64,000 nucleotides of DNA from CAZENU01 sp965222125 (lineage in GTDB: Bacteria > Chloroflexota > Dehalococcoidia > Lucifugimonadales > CAZENU01). Position numbers and translations under genes: made by a program. Under the pieces are notes generated by a model. The model was not told the DNA's origin. It made no database searches and worked only from the letters and a program-made list of their open reading frames with translations. Positions 59,563 to 64,000 of the stretch are shown here, in pieces. The stretch's first letter is position 1. The number at the start of each line of letters is the position of its first letter. The DNA lies in assembly GCA_965222125.1 (NCBI GenBank), contig CBDCTC010000006.1, forward strand, positions 1,240,001 to 1,304,000. The letters run 5' to 3'.

Positions 59563-60729
59563 CTAGGAGAACCACAACCCGTACGCCGCGTCGCCGACGG
59601 CCGGCGCGAGCGTCAGGAACACGCCAGCCACGACGGCCGATCCGATGACTCCGGCGACGTTGGGGCCCATGGCGTGGGACAACAGGTAGTTGCCGGGGTT
59701 CGACTCCTGTCCGATCTGGTGCGAGATTCTCGCGGCCATCGGCACGGCCGACACTCCGGCCGACCCGATGAGCGGGTTTAGCTTCTCGCGCAGGAACAGG
59801 TTCATCAGCTTGGCGAAGATCAGGCCGCCGATCGTCCCGCACGAGAAGGCGGCGAGGCCGAGCCCGAAGATGACCACGGTATCCAGATCGAAGACCCGCT
59901 CCGCCGTAAGCTGGGTGCCGACGGTTACCATCAGGAAGATCGTCGCGATGTTCAGCAGCTCGTTGGAGGCGGCGTCCGCCAGGCGGGGCACGACGCCGCT
60001 CTCGCGGAACAGGTTGCCCATCATGAACAGGGCGATGAGAGGCGCGGACTGCGGCACGATCAGGATGATCAGAATCATCGAGACCGTCGGGAAGACGAGT
60101 TTTTCGTTGCGCGAGGCGTCGCGAAGCGGCCTCATCGCGATGCTGCGCTCGTTGGCCGTGGTCATCAGCCTCATGAGCGGCGGCTGGATGAAGACGACGC
60201 TCGCCATGTAGGTGTAGGCCACGATGGCGGTGATCCCGAGTATCTCGGGCGCCAGAATGGCCGAGAGGAAGATCGTCGTGGGGCCGTCGGCGCCGCCTAT
60301 GATCCCGATAGCCGCTGCCTCGCCCACGTCGAAGCGGCCGGTCGCCAGCGCGCCCCAGAACGCCACGAATATGCCCACCTGCGCCGCCGCTCCGAGCAGC
60401 AACGTCTTCGGGTTCGCGATGACGGGCCCGAAGTCGGTCAACGCGCCTAGTCCCAGGAAGATCAGCGGCGGCAGGATGTCCCAGTGCTCGAGGCCGTAGT
60501 ACAGGACGATCCCGAAGACGCCCGACTCCTCCGGCGTGAAGGCCGTCAGCGCCGTCTCGGGCAGGTTGGTGAGGATGATGCCGATGCCGATGGGCATCAG
60601 GACGTAGGGCTCCCTGCCCCGCGTGATCGCGAGGTAGACGAAGCCGAGCCCCACCACCATCATGACGATCTGCCGCCAGTCGAGGTGGTAGAGGCCCGAA
60701 GATTCGAAGAAGTCTGCGAAGTCGCTCAA
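59563..60729 (-). CDS. oadB: Sodium-translocating decarboxylase beta subunit
   Basis: 388-residue polytopic membrane protein (about ten segments) that decarboxylates biotin-bound carboxyl groups and pumps Na+ out. Conserved features include GIGIILTNLP, LLLGAAAQVGIFVAFWGA, the GGADGPTTIFLSAILAPE segment and LNPLIGSAGVSAVPMAAR, with polar residues in the ion path. It starts at TTG 60729. The partner acyl substrate (oxaloacetate, methylmalonyl-CoA or glutaconyl-CoA) cannot be told without the alpha subunit. Confidence 0.93.
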   Translation of the reverse strand: MSDFADFFESSGLYHLDWRQIVMMVVGLGFVYLAITRGREPYVLMPIGIGIILTNLPETALTAFTPEESGVFGIVLYYGLEHWDILPPLIFLGLGALTDFGPVIANPKTLLLGAAAQVGIFVAFWGALATGRFDVGEAAAIGIIGGADGPTTIFLSAILAPEILGITAIVAYTYMASVVFIQPPLMRLMTTANERSIAMRPLRDASRNEKLVFPTVSMILIILIVPQSAPLIALFMMGNLFRESGVVPRLADAASNELLNIATIFLMVTVGTQLTAERVFDLDTVVIFGLGLAAFSCGTIGGLIFAKLMNLFLREKLNPLIGSAGVSAVPMAARISHQIGQESNPGNYLLSHAMGPNVAGVIGSAVVAGVFLTLAPAVGDAAYGLWFS

Positions 60730-60782
60730 AGCGTTCTCAGCCGCACGAGACCGGGTTGCTCTGACATGGCGAGTCCACTACC

Positions 60783-61007
60783 CTACGCCGAACGTCCGTC
60801 GCCGGGCGACCGGGCCCTCATGACGCCGACGGCGACCGCCGCAGCGACCGCCCTGTCGCGCGCCGCCGGGTCCTCACGGGCAACGCCGCGGCCGGCTACC
60901 CAGCGGAATGCGGCACCCATCAGCGTCACGACGAGCGTGAGCAGCAGCAGCAGCGCGAACGCGGTCCCCATGCCGACCATGGTCAGCCGCACGCCCTCGT
61001 CGATCAC
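60783..61007 (-). CDS. oadG: OadG-type decarboxylase gamma subunit
   Basis: 74 residues from GTG 61007. One N-terminal membrane helix (MVGMGTAFALLLLLTLVVTL) is followed by a short charged tail, the usual layout of OadG/MmdD small subunits that bind the alpha and beta subunits together. It lies 53 bases upstream of oadB on the same strand and leads the oadG-oadB-biotin-carrier operon. Confidence 0.85.
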   Translation of the reverse strand: MIDEGVRLTMVGMGTAFALLLLLTLVVTLMGAAFRWVAGRGVAREDPAARDRAVAAAVAVGVMRARSPGDGRSA

Positions 61008-61451
61008 GGCCTGTTCTATGACTCAGCCCCTCTCTCCGAAGATGTTGAACGGGATTGTACAACAGCGTCCGAGCACTCTCTAGGGCCATCGGGCATGGGG
61101 TAACTGTTCAGACTAGCTGAGAGGAACGCGGCCTGCCTCTGTGGATTCCCGCTCTCCTGGTCATGACGGAATATCGAAATCTGGTTAGAGGTGGGGCCGT
61201 CGGCACACGGCCCGTTCGCCCTTAGTGCCCCGACGCTTCGTCGGAGTGTATCGAAGGGCCCGCACTACGCAGTCTTTGGGAGGGGCCGACACGAGCATTG
61301 GCGGGAAGGTTGCCTGCCCCCTTCGATATGCGCCGGTGAAGCACCGGCGCTACTCAGGGAGAACGGGTTGCGTGGGCTACTCAAGTCTGAAACAGTCACG
61401 GCGTGAGTGCCGGACGCCGATGGCAGTGGGACGGCCGTACGCTTCGCCTTG
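61008..61451. repeat. Intergenic region with dispersed-repeat array
   Basis: No gene. Contains a cluster of repeat units: gtgccccgacgcttcgtcgg followed by agtgtatcgaagggcc (61224-61260, same family as 33887); ccttcgatatgcgccggtga followed by agcaccggcgctactcaggg (61321-61360, same family as 50743); and gaacgggttgcgtgggctac (61361-61380). Confidence 0.65.
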
Positions 61452-62546
61452 CTACTCTGTGACCTCGTCGATGCGGACCTCTCTGCCCTCCTTGCCTGAC
61501 CGGAGAACCGCGAGGGAAAAGCGCAGCACCTCCCGTGCCTCAGGACCGGTCATGTCCGTGTCTCGCCCTTCCAGGGCGGCGTCTATGAAATCACGCACGG
61601 CGAGGGAGAAGCTGGTGGCATAGTCCGGATCGACGTCCTCGAATCGCGTGATCTTCCCGTCGCGGTACATCTCCAGCGGCGTCCGGTCCAGCCTCTGTCC
61701 GATGAAGTTGTTGACCCACAGCACTCCGCGGGTACCGGTCACCTCCATCGAGACGTAGATCGGGTAGTAGCGCGACCGGATCACCATGTCCTCGGCGTAG
61801 ACCGACTCCCAGGAGCCGTACCGATCTGCGCCCCGATACTTCCAGCTCGCCATCGTGGGATTGTCGAGGAAGGCTCCGGGTTGGAGCTCGTGGTGCGCTT
61901 GGGCTTGCTCTCGGCCGATGAAGGCGAAGGCCCGCTCGACGTCGCCCATGAGGTACCTGGCGATGGACCAGATATGCTGGCCGTGGTCGAAGACTGTGGA
62001 GCCTTCGCCGGAACGGGCTGAGTCCGAGCGCCAGTCCTGGGCGTTGGAAGGGACCTCCCAGCCGTGGCGCATGTTGCCCGTCAGGGACTTGATTCGGAGC
62101 GTCAGCGGCTCCCCTATCTCCCCGCCGTGCAGCAACTCCCTGGCCCTGGTAAAGAGAGGCGAGAAGCGGTAGTTTTCGATCACGCGAAAGAGCCTGTTCG
62201 ATCTGTCGGCGGCCGCCAGCATCGCGTCGGCTTCGGTGACGTTCAGCGCGATGGGCTTCTGCACGGACACGTGCTTGCCCGCTTCGAGAGCGGCGATGCT
62301 CATCTCGGCGTGGAGGTGGTGGGGCGTGATGATCTCCACTGCGTCGATGTCTGGGTCCTCGAGCAGACGCCTGTAGTAGTCGTATGTCTTCCCGGCGCCC
62401 CACTCGGCGGCCCTGCGCTGCGTGAGAGCCGGGTCGACGTCGCACACGGCGTCAAGGCTGGCCCTTGGGTTGTTCCTGTAACCCTCGTAGTGCATGTCGG
62501 CGATTCGGCCAAGGCCGATGAATCCAACTCGGAGCCTGTCGGTCAT
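61452..62546 (-). CDS. Gfo/Idh/MocA family oxidoreductase
   Basis: 364 residues from ATG 62546 behind AAGGGAG. The N-terminal NAD(P) domain (RVGFIGLGRIADMHYEGY) is followed by the EKP-like VQKPIALN (Gln for Glu). The C-terminal alpha/beta domain contains GSTVFDHGQHIWSIARYLMG, whose DxGxH supplies a catalytic His. Members oxidise or reduce sugars and inositols. Its 5' end faces pxpA (divergent). The frame is open upstream to 62597, but family N-termini match the ATG chosen. Confidence 0.9.
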   Translation of the reverse strand: MTDRLRVGFIGLGRIADMHYEGYRNNPRASLDAVCDVDPALTQRRAAEWGAGKTYDYYRRLLEDPDIDAVEIITPHHLHAEMSIAALEAGKHVSVQKPIALNVTEADAMLAAADRSNRLFRVIENYRFSPLFTRARELLHGGEIGEPLTLRIKSLTGNMRHGWEVPSNAQDWRSDSARSGEGSTVFDHGQHIWSIARYLMGDVERAFAFIGREQAQAHHELQPGAFLDNPTMASWKYRGADRYGSWESVYAEDMVIRSRYYPIYVSMEVTGTRGVLWVNNFIGQRLDRTPLEMYRDGKITRFEDVDPDYATSFSLAVRDFIDAALEGRDTDMTGPEAREVLRFSLAVLRSGKEGREVRIDEVTE

Positions 62547-62643
62547 GCGGTCACTCCCTTCTACTCTACGGCTGTCGGCCGGACCCATTGGGGCCACCGA
62601 CGGCGCCTCGACCCAAGGGCGAGCTCATCGGCGGCGGGTTTCT

Positions 62644-62672
62644 TTGCCGCCCCTATCGTGGGTAAGTATAAT
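62644..62672 (+). promoter_or_regulatory. pxpA-pxpB promoter
   Basis: TTGCCG (62644-62649), 17-base spacer, perfect TATAAT (62667-62672). The predicted transcription start near 62679 lies about 42 bases before the ATG. Confidence 0.6.
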
Positions 62673-62720
62673 GTCCCCACGTCTAGACGCGACACTGTGA
62701 CGGACGACAAGGGTGCGCCG

Positions 62721-63485
62721 ATGACCACCAAGATCGATCTGAACTGCGACATGGGCGAGAGCTTCGGGATGCACAAGATGGGCTTCGACGAGGAGGTTAT
62801 CAAGCACGTCAGCTCGGCGAACGTCGCCTGCGGGTTCCACGCCGGCGATCCGACCTGGATGCGCCACACGGTGGCGCTGGCCGAGGCGCACGGCGTCGCC
62901 GTCGGCGCCCACCCCAGCTACCCGGACCTTGTCGGGTTCGGACGGCGGAACATGAACCTTTCGCCGGACGAGGTGAAGGCCGACCTGACCTACCAGATCG
63001 GGGCGCTGTCGGCGTTCACGTCGTCGAGGAAGCTCCAGCACGTCAAGCCGCACGGCGCGATGTACAACCAGGCCGTCAACGACGAAGAGCTCGCGCGGGC
63101 CATCTGCGAGGCGGTGACCGAGGCGGACAGCGATCTCGTACTCGTGGCGCTGGCCGGCTCCCGGTGGGTCTCCGTCGCCGAGGAGATGGGGATGCGGGTC
63201 GCCCGCGAGATATTCGCCGACCGCGCGCTGAACCCCGACGGGACGCTCGTGTCGCGCTCGGTCCCAGGGTCGGTCCTGCACGACGTGGACGAGGTCGTGC
63301 AGCGCAGCGTGCGCATGGTCACCGAGGGCGTCGCGACGGCGGTCAACGGCGAGGAGATCGCGGTCGAGGCCGAGAGCCTCTGCGTTCACGGCGATACCCC
63401 CGGCGCGGTCGAGATGGCGTCGAGCCTCCGACGGGAGCTCGAGTCGGCCGGCGTCGAGATCGTCCCGCTGGGCGAGCTGGCATGA
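62721..63485 (+). CDS. pxpA: 5-oxoprolinase subunit A (LamB/YcsF family)
   Basis: 254 residues starting MTTKIDLNCDMGESFGMHKM, the canonical LamB/YcsF start; AAGGG gives suitable spacing. Conserved segments are SSANVACGFHAGDPTWM, GAHPSYPDLVGFGRR and HVKPHGAMYNQ. With PxpB and PxpC it forms the ATP-dependent 5-oxoprolinase that returns pyroglutamate to glutamate. pxpB follows after 50 bases. A GTG at 62697 is in frame but less likely. Confidence 0.95.
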   Translation: MTTKIDLNCDMGESFGMHKMGFDEEVIKHVSSANVACGFHAGDPTWMRHTVALAEAHGVAVGAHPSYPDLVGFGRRNMNLSPDEVKADLTYQIGALSAFTSSRKLQHVKPHGAMYNQAVNDEELARAICEAVTEADSDLVLVALAGSRWVSVAEEMGMRVAREIFADRALNPDGTLVSRSVPGSVLHDVDEVVQRSVRMVTEGVATAVNGEEIAVEAESLCVHGDTPGAVEMASSLRRELESAGVEIVPLGELA

Positions 63486-63535
63486 CCGCGGGGCGAGACG
63501 GCCGCACACACCCCGTCAACCGAGAGCAGGCGTAG

Positions 63536-64000
63536 ATGTACGACGAGCCGAAGTTTCTTCACGCCGGTGACCGCGCGATGGTGGTCGAGCTGGGCGACTC
63601 GATTTCGCCGGAGACCAACCGCCGGGTCCACGGCTTGGTCCGCGCGCTGGAGAGCCGCGCCCTGCCCGGTATAGTCGACCTGGTGCCCACCTACCGATCG
63701 TTGCTGGTGCTGTACAACCCGCTGCTCTCGTCGTTCGAGGGGCTGCGAGAGCTCGTCGCCTCCCTCGATGACGCCGACGCCGACGCCGGTAAGAAGGCTC
63801 CGACCGTCGTGGAGGTGCCGACCGTCTACGGCGGCGAGCACGGCCCCGACCTCGACTTCGTGGCCGAGCACAACGGCCTCTCCCCCGAGGAGGTCGTCGA
63901 GCTCCACTCCGGGACGGACTACCCGGTGTACATGCTCGGCTTCACGCCCGGCTTCCCGTATCTCGGCGGCCTGTCGGAGAAGCTCCACACGCCGCGGCTG
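63536..64000 (+). CDS. pxpB: 5-oxoprolinase subunit B (KipI-like), 3' end beyond window
   Basis: I translated the visible 155 codons directly: MYDEPKFLHAGDRAMVVELG, then ISPETNRRVHGLVRAL, and VDLVPTYRSLLVLYNP, HSGTDYPVYMLGFTPGFPYL. This is the carboxyltransferase-domain-1 (KipI/AHS1) pattern of PxpB. Together with upstream pxpA it forms the 5-oxoprolinase operon; pxpC should lie just outside the window. The ATG 63536 follows GAGCAGGC. The gene is cut by the right edge. Confidence 0.93.
   Translation, partial: MYDEPKFLHAGDRAMVVELGDSISPETNRRVHGLVRALESRALPGIVDLVPTYRSLLVLYNPLLSSFEGLRELVASLDDADADAGKKAPTVVEVPTVYGGEHGPDLDFVAEHNGLSPEEVVELHSGTDYPVYMLGFTPGFPYLGGLSEKLHTPRL

Noticed and set aside
1..64000. 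tRNA or rRNA genes
   Set aside because: Scanning by eye for the T-loop pattern and for cloverleaf-like sequences gave nothing I could support; a tRNAscan run would settle it.

Overview
The window is about 64 kb of high-GC bacterial DNA from a free-living heterotroph. The gene set fits Chloroflexota, perhaps a SAR202 or Dehalococcoidia-like lineage: an F420-type PPOX flavoprotein, separate but adjacent transaldolase and glucose-6-phosphate isomerase, Na+-translocating decarboxylase subunits, a Ycf45-like R3H ATPase, frequent TTG/GTG starts and many small 'GTCATTCCCGC'-type dispersed repeats. The phylum is inferred from gene style and is not proven. I recognised no rRNA, tRNA or CRISPR array.

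Layout. 1-7.2 kb: branched-chain aminotransferase (cut by the window edge), a 48-residue basic protein, a small hypothetical gene, and the pheS-pheT-moeA operon behind a near-consensus promoter. 7.2-10 kb: a tandem array of DUF3179 lipoproteins. Two near-identical copies each carry an in-frame TGA exactly where the family has the first Cys of its CPLC motif, followed by a perfect hairpin at bacterial-SECIS distance. A third copy survives only as a 33-codon remnant. 10-15.1 kb: an FtsX-type ABC export operon. 15.1-16.7 kb: a lower-GC two-gene cassette (AAA15/OLD-like ATPase plus a small protein with a PD-(D/E)xK-like motif). 16.8-27.5 kb: housekeeping genes (VOC protein, valS, coaBC, a frameshifted DUF3574 lipoprotein, groES-groEL with a CIRCE-like operator and strong terminator, hrcA, a LOG-like protein, enolase).

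27.5-32.7 kb: a lower-GC, translationally coupled island of C5 cytosine methyltransferase, GHKL ATPase, two unknown proteins and a Vsr-type endonuclease, which I read as a restriction or defence system. 32.7-41.6 kb: an HNH/excalibur lipoprotein, gap, a HAD phosphatase, pdxS-pdxT, a GNAT-like protein, the R3H ATPase, tmk and a PPOX protein. 41.6-46.3 kb: accessory DNA with an IS110-family element, a CpsB-like PHP phosphatase and an XRE-ImmA/IrrE gene pair. 46.3-64 kb: glyA, a GSAM-like aminotransferase, a dehydrogenase, an epimerase, a Thr-Pro-repeat metallopeptidase lipoprotein, pgi-tal, an MFS transporter, an oadG-oadB-biotin carrier-dehydrogenase operon, a Gfo/Idh oxidoreductase, and pxpA-pxpB (cut by the right edge).

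The strongest unusual signal is the duplicated UxxC DUF3179 selenoprotein candidate. Next are the methyltransferase-GHKL-Vsr island and the ATPase-nuclease pair. Several single-base indels in G/C runs (second DUF3179 copy, DUF3574 gene, transposase) could be real mutations or assembly errors.
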